DNA from: Chionoecetes opilio
Taxonomy: Eukaryota > Arthropoda > Malacostraca > Decapoda > Majidae
Reading direction: 5' to 3'
DNA length: 64,000 nt
NCBI GenBank assembly: GCA_016584305.1
Contig: JACEEZ010002750.1
Coordinates: 24,172 to 88,171, forward strand
Below, piece after piece: positions 1-9,917 of the stretch. A program made the translations under genes and the position numbers. The notes below the pieces were generated by a model. It made no database searches and was not told the origin of the DNA. It worked only from the letters and a program-made list of their open reading frames with translations. Numbering within the stretch: position 1 is the stretch's first letter; every line of letters starts with the position of its first letter.

Positions 1-177
1 TCCATGTTTAGTTATTATGGTTCAGCACAAAAAAAACACTTCGCCGCCTCAGTTGACTCACTCAACCGTTTTTTGTGTGATGTCGGTGACGGTGGGCACA
101 TCAGGTATTATTGTCAGGCACTCACTGCTCCCTCTGGGTCGCCTCTCTCCATGACATGTCGGCATCTTCCAATGGTC

Positions 178-788
178 TCATAAGCCCTCCACTGCTGAAG
201 CGGCGGGAGTACCGACTGCAGCACAGTGTTGCAGATGGGATCCCATTGATATACTGCTGCCTCTTATCAGACGCACTTCAACTCCTCCTGCCGCGCCAGC
301 ACCCTGCGCATCCTTGCACTGAATCAATTCAGTGCTTGGAGTCTGATCTCCAAATCTTGCTGCCGTCTTCCCCAGCTCTCTCAAGTTGTCTAGGTATGGT
401 CAGCTGTGCCTTCACCTTCTGACAGTTGTGTATGTCGGCCAGATCTTGGCTCTGCCCTCCAGCCAGGGAAACGCACCCGCGTTGCTGAGCCCCTGTTGAC
501 CAGGTCTTGTTCACTAGGGTGTGCCGACTCTGCCGTGTCTTTCTCAGCACTGGGTGGCGGGGAGGCTAAGATGCACCGCCTCATCATCTTCAAAAGGTTC
601 TCAAGAGTATAGTTGACAGGAACTGCCTGCCTCAGGCACGGGGTGTTTCAACGCGACAGTTGGGGCAGTAACTTGCCACTTGCTCCTTAGCCCATTTACA
701 CAGGGGAGCTGCAAAAAAAGTATGACCGCAGGGCAGTTGTGCACGGTCGTGGACCTTATATCATAGACAGCAGGCACACTGGACATTC
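178..788 (-). pseudogene. Broken RING-finger protein fragment
   Basis: Read on the minus strand, this stretch shows the cysteine and histidine pattern of a RING finger, the zinc-binding domain of many E3 ubiquitin ligases. ECPVC lies at 774-788, LPCGH at 722-736, PLCKWAKEQ follows, and CPNC lies at 656-667. The first cysteine pair and the rest are in different frames, with a stop between them, and a further stop follows the VETPRA segment, so the gene is broken. Downstream, a frame open to about 178 contains a short stretch (DNLRELGKTAARF) that could be the start of a helical region, as in RING/TRIM-type proteins; this part is inference. No promoter or intron is evident. It could also be an exon of a working gene carrying sequencing errors. 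Confidence 0.45.
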
Positions 789-1002
789 CATGAAGTTATC
801 TTCCTGGAAAGAAAAGATGCATGGTAATGAGTCAAGGAACACAAGACACGCATTCCAAAGGACACAGACACAGACGAGCATCGTGGGGTGTATGAGAGAT
901 GACCAGGTGTGGGAAGGAGGGAGGAGTGGGCATTGTGAAAATAAATGTTATAAATCCACACACACATATATATATATACGTATATACAGTATACATACAC
1001 GT

Positions 1003-1112
1003 CCTCGGTTGCGAACATTCAATTAATTCCCAAAAGTTGTTCTAAAAACCGCGAAGCAAAACTTTTTCCATAAGAAACATATATAAATTGGACGAACGTC
1101 CTGACACCCAAA
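1003..1112. repeat. Probable Tigger-related non-autonomous repeat fragment
   Basis: The stretch has the wording typical of Tigger/pogo terminal regions in invertebrates: 'ttgcgaac', 'aaccgcgaagcaaaac', 'ttttccataagaaac', 'gacacccaaaata'. The complete Tigger at 17.4 kb has comparable phrases. No clear ends or target duplication could be fixed. The assignment is from memory of the family. Confidence 0.25.
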
Positions 1113-2269
1113 ATAAAAGAACTTTTTTTAACCTTTTAGTGTATTTCATGCAGATGTGCGTGCATGTGGGATTTAAAAATAGTGAATATTTTGTGTTATG
1201 GGGAGGCACTGCGGCAAGAATGGTTCCGTCACTCACTGCCCCGCTAGTCACCTCCATCATAACATCTATAAATCACCCTTATTTAAGGTGACACCACCGG
1301 TGCTACATTGATTTAGATAATGACACGTTTATATAGCATGTCACCATAATCACTAAGTGTATAATAACGAGTATAAGTACGTTTAACCCTGCCACCTATC
1401 CGTGGCACAGGAGAGCGGGCAGCTTGCCCGCCCGCCACCTCTCTCAAAACCCGCCGGCATCCGCTCACCTGTGGCCTTCTGAAGAAGACAGAATAAGCCT
1501 CCCACGCATGTGAATAAGCAACCATAGGATGTCACCAGGGATCATCAGAATCCTCAAGGGGTCCTCGCACACTACTAAAATTACCAGAATCCCCCTTGGT
1601 GCTGTAAGTATCCGCCTCACAGGTTCATGTGAGGATGCTGCTGCTGCTGCGCCAGGACGTGGATGAGACCCTTGCTGGTTATTTAATCTCCTTTATCATA
1701 TATATGAATAATAGCCATTCAAATGCGATTATATGTCTACATCACTAGAAGAATGAATTTCATAGGTACCAAGCCAGTAATAAGCGAGCCTGAGATTTTC
1801 CTCTCTAATACCAGTCCGAGCCAGCCGTGGGCCAGCGTGCACGTTTACCACCAATCTAGACCTTAGCGCGCTGTGGGTTCGTATTACCCCGAAGTTGGGA
1901 CTTCCCAAAAAAAAGAAGTGGTAAGTGCTTCGTGGGTCCTGCCCTGATGAAATTTTTTAAGTTCCATCTTGGTTCTGCCATGGTTCTTGCCGAGTTCAGC
2001 TTGTTCGGCAACTGAGTTATCGTCACGGCAACCGATGCAATTATGAGTTGAAATTCGGTTCGGGAACCGATTTGTTCAAAAATTTGTTCGAAAGCCCGAG
2101 GTTTGACTGTAATATTACTCTCGTCTTCACTGACTGTGAACAGTTTGTTCAGCTGGTAAAGACTCCAAATCAACTATGTCAAACAGTACAAACCATAAAC
2201 AGTGAGAAGAGCCAGCAGAACCAAAGCAGCATCTGCTAAATGTTTTCACCAACTAACATTCTCATTTCA

Positions 2270-2742
2270 TCATAATTTCTGTTCCCACAAGTAAAGATAT
2301 ACGTCATCTTTTGTCTTTAGTACATTTTCAGTTGACTTCATAACTTTTCTCTCCCGTTTGGACACTAGGAGCATAGTGAAATCAGGACTTATCAGAGCGG
2401 ACACTTTGCGATGTTGCCCCACAGTCCACTGGGTTGTCTTTTGTGCGACTCTTACACTCCACATAATCTCTGTTCAGCGTCTGTCCTCTTGCAACACTCG
2501 TGCCAGGAATAGCCTACTTCCATTTATTTATTGTTTCGTCCTTGGTACGTGAAGCTTTCACCTCCCTCAGACAACATATGCAGGTTTAGTTCAGTCTTGA
2601 TGGTGATGCCAGAACTAGTATCAGAACTGCCTTGAGTGCCACTTGAAGGTACAGCCTTAATTGCCAAAAACTTTTCCTTGGCATCAATCATTTGTTGAAA
2701 CAGGTGTCTGGCTTCGTGTATGTAATCTATTGCAGTTATGCC
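2270..2742 (-). pseudogene. C-terminal part of copia-type gag (downstream of SINE insertion)
   Basis: On the minus strand a frame is open from 2742 to about 2533 (IDYIHEARHLFQQ ... SGITIKTELNLHML ... ESFTYQGRNNK). It is followed in shifted frames by CPNGRE at about 2340-2360 and then DDVYLYLWEQKL, ending near 2270. This order (linker, arginine/asparagine-rich stretch, degenerate zinc-knuckle area, short acidic tail) matches the end of gag polyproteins of copia-type elements in marine invertebrates. It fits as the continuation of the gag start at 4370-4812, the two parts being separated by a SINE and a satellite. Gag would package element RNA in cytoplasmic particles. Several stops and frameshifts make it non-functional. 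No protease, integrase or reverse transcriptase of this element is visible. Confidence 0.4.
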
Positions 2743-2744
2743 AT

Positions 2745-3087
2745 GTTTTTTCTTTTTACATTTGTGGCCTATACGCCTTAGGCAGTGACATCTAAGGCTG
2801 GTATGGTAGGCTTCGGGAGGTTTACTGAGGGCTGTGATGGTTGCGTCTCCGCCCGTGGTGGGTAGGCAGATTTTTATAGTTAACGACTGTAATTAGCAGG
2901 CTCATGCCGCCCCCCCTGTGTCCTCCCATGCAACTCGCAGTGTGGAGGGTTAAAGGGCCAGGGCATGTAGAGGTATTCTTAGGCCACTCGACGGTGCAGA
3001 AAGATTTTTGGTTCTTACCGCGGATTCGAACTCGGGTCACCGAGAACGCCATCGGAGACGCAACCACTCTGCTACCGCCTCACCAAC
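2745..3087 (-). mobile_element. tRNA-derived SINE, full length, minus strand
   Basis: The poly-T end near 2745 is the A tail in reverse. The body follows ('gcctatacgcc', 'ggctcatgccgcc', 'gtgtcctccc'), and the tRNA-like head is at about 2975-3087. Within the head a box B-like 'attcgaactcgggtc' and a box A-like 'aaccactctgctacc' can be read in reverse. The same family occurs at 48645-49060 and three times at 63.15-63.83 kb. It sits inside the copia-type gag. Confidence 0.75.
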
Positions 3088-4309
3088 ACTCTGATCCAGT
3101 CTCCCAAACCACTCTGCTACCGTATCCCCAACCACTCTGCTACCGTTCTCCCCAACCACTCTGCTTTTACCGCTCTCCACAAAAAACCACTCTGCTACCG
3201 TCTCCCCAACACTCTGCTACCCGCCTCCCCAACCACTCTGCACCGGCTCCCCAACCACTCCCGCTGCCCTACCGCCTCCCCAAACACACTCTTCTACCGC
3301 CTCCCCAACCTATGCTACAGTCTCCCAAACCCATCTCTGCTACCGCCTCACCAACCACTCTGCTACCGTTCCCCAACCACTCTGCTTACCGCCTCCACAA
3401 CCATCTGCTACCGCCTCCCCAACACTTGCTACCGACCTCCCCAACCAACTAGCTACAGCCCTCCCCAACCACTCTGCCCTACCGCACTCCCCAAACCATC
3501 TGCTACCGTCTCCCCAACACTTGCTTACCGTCTCCCACAACCACTCTGGTACCCGTCTCCCCAGCCACTTCTGCTACCGCACTCCCCAACACTCTTGCTA
3601 CCAATCTCCCCAACCACTTGGACTACCGTCCCCCATACCACCTCTGACCTAACCGTCTCGCACAATCACTCTGCTACCGGCCTCACACAACCACTCTGCC
3701 CCGCCTCCCAAACACACTCTGATACCGCCCTCACCAACCACTCTGCTACCGCACCCTCCCCAACCACTCTAGCTACCGTTCTCCCAACACTCTGCTACCG
3801 CATTCCCCAACCACTCTGCCTAACCACCATCCCCAACCATTCTGACTAACACCTCACCCCAACCACTCCTGCTACCGCCTCGCCCAACCACTCTGCTATC
3901 ACCTCCCCAACACTATGCCTACCACCTCCCCACACCAACTCTGCTACCACCTCATCCAACACTCTGCTACCGCCTCACAAACCACTCTGCTACCGATCCC
4001 TAACCACTCTGCTACCGGCCCTCCCCAACCAATCTGCTACCGTACCTACCCACCACTCTGCCTAACACCTCCCAACCACTGCTACCACCTCCCCAAAACA
4101 CTCTGTTACCGCCTCCCCCAACCACTCTGCTTTTACGCCTCCCCAACCACCTTGCTACCACTCCCCAACCACTAGGCTACCGCTTCCCCAACACTCTGGC
4201 TACCACTCCCCAACCACTCTGCTACCGCGCTCCCAAACCACTTGCTACGCCCCCCAAACACTATGGATACCGCCTCCCCAAACACTCTGTACCGCCTCCC
4301 CAAAAACAA
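3063..4309. repeat. 22-23 bp satellite array made of the SINE head
   Basis: About 50 degenerate copies of a unit close to 'ccaaccactctgctaccgcc' plus 'tcc' run without interruption from the 5' end of the neighbouring SINE. In reverse complement the unit is the first 23 bases of that SINE ('ggggaggcggtagcagag' plus 'tggtt'), including the pol III box A. Many copies have one-base gains or losses, which is either true divergence or poor consensus. Confidence 0.85.
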
Positions 4310-4369
4310 GGGTTATCTCTGTGTGAAGACCAGCACAGTCAAGCAGTTTGAAGGCCAGAAGCTTTATAG

Positions 4370-4812
4370 GTATCACTATGGCATTTTTGACAGCTGTCTG
4401 TGCCTCTTCTCAAATCCGAGACCTAATGCCTCAATGTTAGTGTTGTCCCCTTCCGAAAAGTATCAAAATCAGACCAGGAGTCATGAGCACTTGTCACTTC
4501 ATCCTTCTTGTACCTTTTGTCCAAGTACTGCAGAAGCTTAGTCATACCATCGTCAGCATTTAATTCTGCAATTTCTACTTTACTAAAAACTCTGTCTCTC
4601 ACCTCACTGCCTTCTGGGAACGACAAGGCAACTGTTAAGGCGTGTTTCTTCTTCTCCGTAGCTGTCACCAGCTGCCATGCTTCCAGTTCTGTCTTCCATC
4701 TGTCATAGCTTTTATCTCCACCAAACACAGGTGGCAGGCACTTTACACCCTGGCCGCTCATCTTGCACTGTTGTTGTAGTGGACTCTGCTCCCTAGACAC
4801 CACTGACACCAC
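4370..4812 (-). pseudogene. N-terminal part of copia-type gag
   Basis: The minus-strand frame 4423-4812 encodes about 129 residues with LPPVFGGDKSYDRWKTELE near the start, then ATEKKKHALTVALSFP, ELNADDGMTKLLQYLDKRY and SDFDTFRKG. In known copia-type gags of cnidarians and crustaceans this segment is the capsid-like region ('LPPVF..G..Y..WK', 'DDG...L...LD..Y..DE', 'FD.F.R'). A stop after TLTLRH is followed in another frame by FEKRHRQLSKMP, so the gene is frameshifted. It then runs into the satellite at 4309, beyond which the C-terminal part resumes at 2742. The start codon at 4812 is upstream of the conserved core, and MSGQGVKCLPP at about 4760 is a better candidate. Confidence 0.6.
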
Positions 4813-5377
4813 CTCCTGACTCCTGACAGATACGTTTCAGCTGTTGTATTCATAACTACTCTCATTTTCCACTGGGGTAATGAGACGACGTAGTCTACGT
4901 GACGTGACGTAATCTAATCTGGCAACTCCACGACAGCAAAAAGAGGTCACAAGAAGAAGAAGAAGAAGCGGTGAGCGTAAACACTTCCTTGCCAACACGT
5001 GTTTTGAGACGACTGTTCAGTGCTATTTCTGGCTGTGGCATTCTCTTATTATTTGTCATGAATCTTTGGGAGAAACGAGAGATTCCGCGTCCTCCAGAGT
5101 ATACCATAGAGTATACCTCAAAAGATATTACTCAAAACAACATAGGTGAGACTGTTGTATTGGAGTGCGACCCTGAGGCTAAAGTTTAAAGTTTGTCAAC
5201 ACAACAGCCCTCCGTAAAATCGATCCTTACGCGGTATTTTGGACACTAGCACGCAACAGCTAGTGGCCAGGGCAAGTGTGAACATCTGCAGATTCTCTTT
5301 TAAACGGGAAACTGAGGCAAGAATTCAGGAGGAGTGAGCTATTCGACTTAAAGGTAAGCGAGACCAGCTGAACCAAA

Positions 5378-6046
5378 ATGGCGACCTCCACCCCTGATGT
5401 AAACAACGATGCCCAAGGTAGCTATGACATCTTACCATGCACTATATGCCAGATACATTGTGACTCTGGTATCAAATGTAATAACTGCAGCATGTGGAGT
5501 CACTACCGGTGCTCAGAAATGCCAACATACTGCATTATTGCACTCGTCAACTCAAGCAGGAGGTATACCTGCCCACCATGTGCTAGGCTAAACTACCCTG
5601 ATTATGACACTAAGGCAACAGGTATTGAGAAATGCAAACAAAATGCATTATTACTGAAATCAGTGACAGTCTCCCAAGACCCCGAAACAACTGTTGCAAA
5701 TGACAGCATTGAGGCAACTCAGGACAGGAATGTAGAACGAACGGTCACTGAGAACGAACAAACGGAGAGGGAGGAAGCTGTGAGGAGTACTAATGACAGA
5801 GAATCACATGATTCATGGAGTTCCCCAGAGGACATGCGTCTCAGTCTAGTAGCCTCCCAAGACAACACTGAGAGCCAGGCAGTCCAACAAAGCTCCTTTA
5901 CCCCAACCAACCAGGCAGCTCAACAAGGCTCCTCTACTCCAACCATCCAGGCAGCACAACAAACCCCTCTACCCCAACCATCCAGGCAGCACAATAACAA
6001 AGCTTCCCTACCTCAACGAACCAGGCAGCAAAACAACAAAGCTTAA
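5378..6046 (+). CDS. LINE ORF1, N-terminal PHD-finger part
   Basis: This 222-residue frame starts at an ATG in a good context ('accaaaATGG'). Residues about 20-65 form a PHD-type zinc finger: CTIC, CNNC, WSHYRC, then CPPC. PHD fingers occur in ORF1 proteins of several CR1-like LINEs and are thought to bind chromatin or RNA; that role is from the family. The middle is acidic and rich in T, E and S. The end has four to five near-repeats of 'Q(A/T)..QQ.(S/T)..PT' and 'TRQ.NNKA'. The frame stops at 6046, but a zinc-finger region continues in another frame from 6063. ORF1 was therefore probably one protein now split by small frameshifts. Confidence 0.7.
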   Translation: MATSTPDVNNDAQGSYDILPCTICQIHCDSGIKCNNCSMWSHYRCSEMPTYCIIALVNSSRRYTCPPCARLNYPDYDTKATGIEKCKQNALLLKSVTVSQDPETTVANDSIEATQDRNVERTVTENEQTEREEAVRSTNDRESHDSWSSPEDMRLSLVASQDNTESQAVQQSSFTPTNQAAQQGSSTPTIQAAQQTPLPQPSRQHNNKASLPQRTRQQNNKA

Positions 6047-6062
6047 TGGAGAACATGGGTAA

Positions 6063-6644
6063 AAGGTAAATGGAACAAACAAAGGTAATGGAAACCATGC
6101 AACACCCATATGTCGATACTATAAAATGGGTGTATGCATGTATGGGCCAACTGGTAGAGACTGCAACTTTAGGCACCCAAAACCCTGCCATAAGTTGATG
6201 ACACATGGTATCAGAGGACAACATGGGTGCAAACTAGGCAGGAAATGCTCCATGTTCCATCCCATGATGTGCCCGAACTCTATAAAAAGACAGGAATGTC
6301 TCTTGGTATCCTGCACATACCCTCACGTCCAAGGCACAAGGAGGAAGAAAGATGTAGCAGCCCGGCCAGCCTCCCACACCACTAGGGTAGAAACTCATGC
6401 ATCAGCCAATGCTCCTGATGCAGCAACACCCAACCTTGGCACGGCCTCCTCACTCACTCATCCTTTTTTAGAGCTAGCAAATGGGATGAGAGCGGACATG
6501 GCCAATCTAGCAAAAGTCGTGGAATCCCAGGCAATGCTACTGAACAACCTCCTGAAGGAGAACCGTGTGAGTTGGGTGCAGCAAGCTCCACAAGCCCCAC
6601 CCACTATGCATCACCCATGGCTAAGTGCCCTAACCTCCCGTTAG
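6063..6644 (+). CDS. LINE ORF1, C-terminal CCCH zinc-finger part
   Basis: An open frame from 6063 (first ATG 6126) encodes ICRYYKMGVCMYGP, CNFRHPKPCHK, CKLGRKCSMFHP and CPNSIKRQECL..CTYPH. These are CCCH-type zinc fingers of the kind that bind RNA. A heptad-like stretch near the end (MRADMANLAKVVESQAMLLNNLL) suggests a coiled coil for self-association. By analogy with other LINE ORF1 proteins it would coat the element's RNA. It lies in a different frame from the PHD part, with stops at 6044 and 6060 between them. It overlaps the start of ORF2 by about 70 bases, which is common in such elements. Confidence 0.65.
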   Translation, partial: KVNGTNKGNGNHATPICRYYKMGVCMYGPTGRDCNFRHPKPCHKLMTHGIRGQHGCKLGRKCSMFHPMMCPNSIKRQECLLVSCTYPHVQGTRRKKDVAARPASHTTRVETHASANAPDAATPNLGTASSLTHPFLELANGMRADMANLAKVVESQAMLLNNLLKENRVSWVQQAPQAPPTMHHPWLSALTSR

Positions 6645-8848
6645 AGACCATCATAATGGGCAACATCCAAGGTCGCTATCCCAAAATAAACCAGACCAAA
6701 GTTCCTTTCTTGAGGGAGCTTTCGCTGCAAGAGGACCCCATGGTTATTGCCCTTACTGAAACGCACTTGAGGAGCGGAGTTAAAGACGAGGAAATTCACC
6801 TCAGCAACTACACACCATATAGAGCAGATAGGAAAACAAGAAGCCACGGAGGAGCCATGTTATACGTACGGCATAATATCTCCCTGGAAACATTACCTCT
6901 ACTCTCTTTCTCAAATGGACAAGTAGAACTAATAGCCATTCACATTAAGTCGATGAACCTAATCATCATAAATTGCTACCGCCCACCTCAGTGTACTTTG
7001 GAAAATTTCAAAATGGCAATCGACAATATTGACAGAATAATTGCTGATCAACCAACACCTATGCCAGATATCATCTTGTGTGGGGATTTCAACTTTCCTT
7101 TGATCCAATGGCCTGATGGCACTATCTCTGGAGGTACCCTGGAAGAACAAGCCCAAGCTAAACTCCTTCTTGGGGTTACTGAAAAGGTCTTTCTATCACA
7201 ACAGATAACAAAGCCTACCAGGCAACACAACATTTTAGATCTTCTCTTCACCAACAACCAAGAAGCAATAAGTACGTACCGAGTGGAGAAAACAATTTAC
7301 TCGGATCACAGCCTTGTCACCATCAACACTACATACAGGAAAGCCAAGTTGGAACAAGTAAAAACAAACTTAACAGATCCTACACCCTTTGCAAAATATA
7401 AATTTTTCGATGACACAATCGAGTGGCATCAGATGCAGTGCAGTCTTGGTGAGGCCAACTGGGACCAGATCATGGAAGGCAACAACCCAAACACCATGCT
7501 CCAAGCCTTGATCAACACAGTACTGGAGATCTGTGAGAAACATATCCCCGCAAAGAGGACCCCAACAGGTACCCAACACCATAACATCCCAAGGGACAGG
7601 AGATTATTAATGAGGAAGAGAGCAGCCCTCTTTAAGAAGATGGCTAACACCCTAAATGACGAAAGAAAGATTACTATCAACACCAAGATAGCTCAAATTG
7701 AGCACAAAATTAAAGAATCCCATGAAAAACAGAGGACAGAGGAGGAAACTCGTGCAGTAAGCAACATTAAGCGCAACCCTAAATACTTCTTCAGCTACTG
7801 CAAAAAGTTTTCCAAGACTAAGAGCCAGATTGGGCCGCTGCGTACAGGTGTGGGCACAATAACAAGAGACCCCGAGGAAACGTGCCAAATATTAACAGAG
7901 CAATATAGCAGTGTCTTCAGCACTCCGCAAAGTCAGTCAATAGTTCACAACCCAGTACCTTTCTTCACTGAGGACTCAGACCACCAGTACCACCTCACTG
8001 ACATTGAGGTGACCACTGAGGATATTCAGGGAGCCATTAAGGAGCTGAGACCAAATTCAGCTGCTGGACCAGACGGATTACCTGCCATTCTCCTCCTTAA
8101 GTGCAGTGAGGCCCTGGCTTATCCGATCCGCAAATTATGGAGGTGCTCTATGGATGCAGGCACAGTACCAGCCTTGATGAAGAGAGCCACTGTGAGCCCG
8201 ATATACAAGGGAGGGGACAAGAGTCTGGCCAAGAACTACAGACCTGTTGCTCTCACTTCACACCTCATCAAAGTTTTTGAAAAATGTGTGAGGGACAAAA
8301 TTACTACTCATATGGAAAGGCAAGAACTTCACATGGAAAATCAACATGGCTTCAAGAAAGGGAGATCCTGTCTCTCAAAACTCCTGGCTCACTACAACTG
8401 GTTCCTAGAGACCCTGGCAGCGGGAAATAATGTGGATGTCGTGTTTCTCGACTTTGCTAAAGCCTTCGACAAGGTTGATCACGGCATCCTTCTCCATAAA
8501 ATCAAGGCTCTGGGGTTAAGAGGCAAGTTAGGAATTTGGCTCCACGATTTCCTTACAGAGAGAGTCCAATCAGTAGTAGTGGACGGTCAAAGCTCAAAAG
8601 AAGACACCGTTATGAGCGGGGTGCCTCAGGGTTCAGTGTTGAGTCCCCTCCTCTTCCTGATACATATGAGAGATATTGGAGAGGAAGTAAGTGACTCAGT
8701 CCTGTCCTCCTTTGCTGACGACACAAGGACCAGTCTCCCCATCAGTAATGTGCAAGAAGTGGAGCACCTGCAAGAGGACCTGAATAAAGTGTACTCATGG
8801 GCTACAACTAATAATATGACATTCAATGAAGAAAAATTGAAATGCTGA
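6572..8848 (+). CDS. LINE ORF2: APE endonuclease and reverse transcriptase
   Basis: This 758-residue frame encodes the catalytic polyprotein that nicks target DNA and copies the element's RNA at the nick. The endonuclease spans about residues 30-255: the catalytic ETH at 63-65, GDFNFP at 171-176 and SDHS at 244-247. The reverse transcriptase spans about 480-755: FLDFAKAFDKVDH from residue 625, GVPQGSVLSPLLF, and the catalytic FADD at 714-717. The likely mature start is MGNIQGR at residue 29, because the preceding residues overlap ORF1. The frame ends early after NEEKLKC. One missing base in an A/T run near 8838 would carry it into the frame that starts at 8842. Confidence 0.85.
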   Translation: MGAASSTSPTHYASPMAKCPNLPLETIIMGNIQGRYPKINQTKVPFLRELSLQEDPMVIALTETHLRSGVKDEEIHLSNYTPYRADRKTRSHGGAMLYVRHNISLETLPLLSFSNGQVELIAIHIKSMNLIIINCYRPPQCTLENFKMAIDNIDRIIADQPTPMPDIILCGDFNFPLIQWPDGTISGGTLEEQAQAKLLLGVTEKVFLSQQITKPTRQHNILDLLFTNNQEAISTYRVEKTIYSDHSLVTINTTYRKAKLEQVKTNLTDPTPFAKYKFFDDTIEWHQMQCSLGEANWDQIMEGNNPNTMLQALINTVLEICEKHIPAKRTPTGTQHHNIPRDRRLLMRKRAALFKKMANTLNDERKITINTKIAQIEHKIKESHEKQRTEEETRAVSNIKRNPKYFFSYCKKFSKTKSQIGPLRTGVGTITRDPEETCQILTEQYSSVFSTPQSQSIVHNPVPFFTEDSDHQYHLTDIEVTTEDIQGAIKELRPNSAAGPDGLPAILLLKCSEALAYPIRKLWRCSMDAGTVPALMKRATVSPIYKGGDKSLAKNYRPVALTSHLIKVFEKCVRDKITTHMERQELHMENQHGFKKGRSCLSKLLAHYNWFLETLAAGNNVDVVFLDFAKAFDKVDHGILLHKIKALGLRGKLGIWLHDFLTERVQSVVVDGQSSKEDTVMSGVPQGSVLSPLLFLIHMRDIGEEVSDSVLSSFADDTRTSLPISNVQEVEHLQEDLNKVYSWATTNNMTFNEEKLKC

Positions 8849-9671
8849 GGTGTGGCCCTGACTGCACCCTCAAGACAACAACGACGCTGCACACAGAGGG
8901 AGGAAGTCACATCACCCCAACACCTCATGTCAAGTGCCTTGGAGTTTACCTTAGTGCTGATGGCTCCTTCTCACACCACATCACAGAGACCGTCAGGAAG
9001 GCAAGGGGGATGGCGGGCTGGGTCATGAGAACTTTTGCCTCCAGGGAGCCTGAGGTTATGCTAACCCTCTGGAAAGCCCTGGTACAGCCCTTACTGGACT
9101 ACTGTAGCCAGCTGTGGTCCCCTCACAAGAAAGCTGACATCCAGAGACTTGAGGCTGTTCAGAGGTCATTTACCAAGCACATAAGAGGACTACATGACCT
9201 TAACTACTGGGACCGCCTCAACATACTAGGAATTTACTCACAGCAAAGACGGAGAGAAAGGTATCGTGCCATCTATATATGGAAGGTCCTGGAGAAACAG
9301 GTGCCAGACCCCACGTCCTTGGCACTCCAGACACACTTAAATGAGCGGACTGGACGCAAGTGCAGTAGAAGAACCCTCCCTTCAAAGGCCCCGGGGAGAT
9401 GCAAGACCTTACTTGGTCAGTCAAGGCCAGTCTGGCTCATGAAGGGCCTAAAATCTTCAACAGCCTCCACAAAAATGTGAGAAACATCACAGGGTGCTCT
9501 GTCAACACCTTTAAATATGGACTGGACAAGATACTACGGACAGTGCCGGATGAACCTCCAGTACCGGGATACACTGCCAAGTGTAGGACCTCCAACACCC
9601 TACCGGACCAGGTGGCCCTGCTAGACAGGGACGCCAGGACTGGCAGCAGCGGTGGACCACCACGACTGTGA
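8842..9671 (+). CDS. LINE ORF2, C-terminal portion (frameshifted)
   Basis: Two overlapping frames (8842-9480 and 9399-9671) complete the ORF2 protein beyond the reverse transcriptase. CLGVYLSADGSFSHHI, LWKALVQPLLDYCSQLWSP, IQRLEAVQRSFTKHI and then GPKIFNSLHKNVRN are the usual thumb and C-terminal landmarks of CR1/L2-like proteins. A second frameshift lies near 9400. The stop at 9669-9671 is followed by a short 3' untranslated tail. Together with the part ending at 8848 the protein would be about 1030 residues, the expected size for this group. Confidence 0.75.
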
Positions 9672-9917
9672 GGCTTTGCCTCTTAAGAACACCAAGTAAA
9701 GTAAAGTAAGTAAGTAGTCAGCTGGTGCACAGTGCTCACCACTCATTCTCGGTCTTCTGTCTCGTTGTCACTGACCATTCTTGCCAGGAACTACGCTCTG
9801 CTACCATTAGTTACACCTGCATACTGGCAAGAATGGATAGACAGTCCTGGTGGTCAAGTGACAGTTTATTGAGACCACTCTGCAGTACACAACCACAGAC
9901 TGGCGGCCATAGCGATC

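Larger units (their letters stand above)
4930..9715 (+). mobile_element. CR1/L2-like LINE, nearly complete
   Basis: The element has a 5' untranslated part (about 4930-5377), ORF1 with zinc fingers, ORF2 with endonuclease and reverse transcriptase, and a 3' end at about 9715 ending in short repeats of 'aagtaaagtaaagtaagtaag'. Short tandem repeats at the 3' end, an APE-type endonuclease and a PHD-containing ORF1 fit the CR1/L2/Jockey group. ORF1 and ORF2 are each broken by a few small frameshifts, so this copy is recently inserted but probably dead, or carries consensus errors. The exact 5' end could not be fixed. Confidence 0.8.

Noticed and set aside
739..1026. 95-residue plus-strand frame near the left edge
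   Set aside because: It lies antisense to the RING pieces, ends in a CA/TA microsatellite and has no recognisable motif.
2904..3849. Pro/Thr/Ser-rich open frames (182 and 84 residues)
   Set aside because: They translate the SINE and its 23-bp satellite. Indels in the satellite keep changing the frame.
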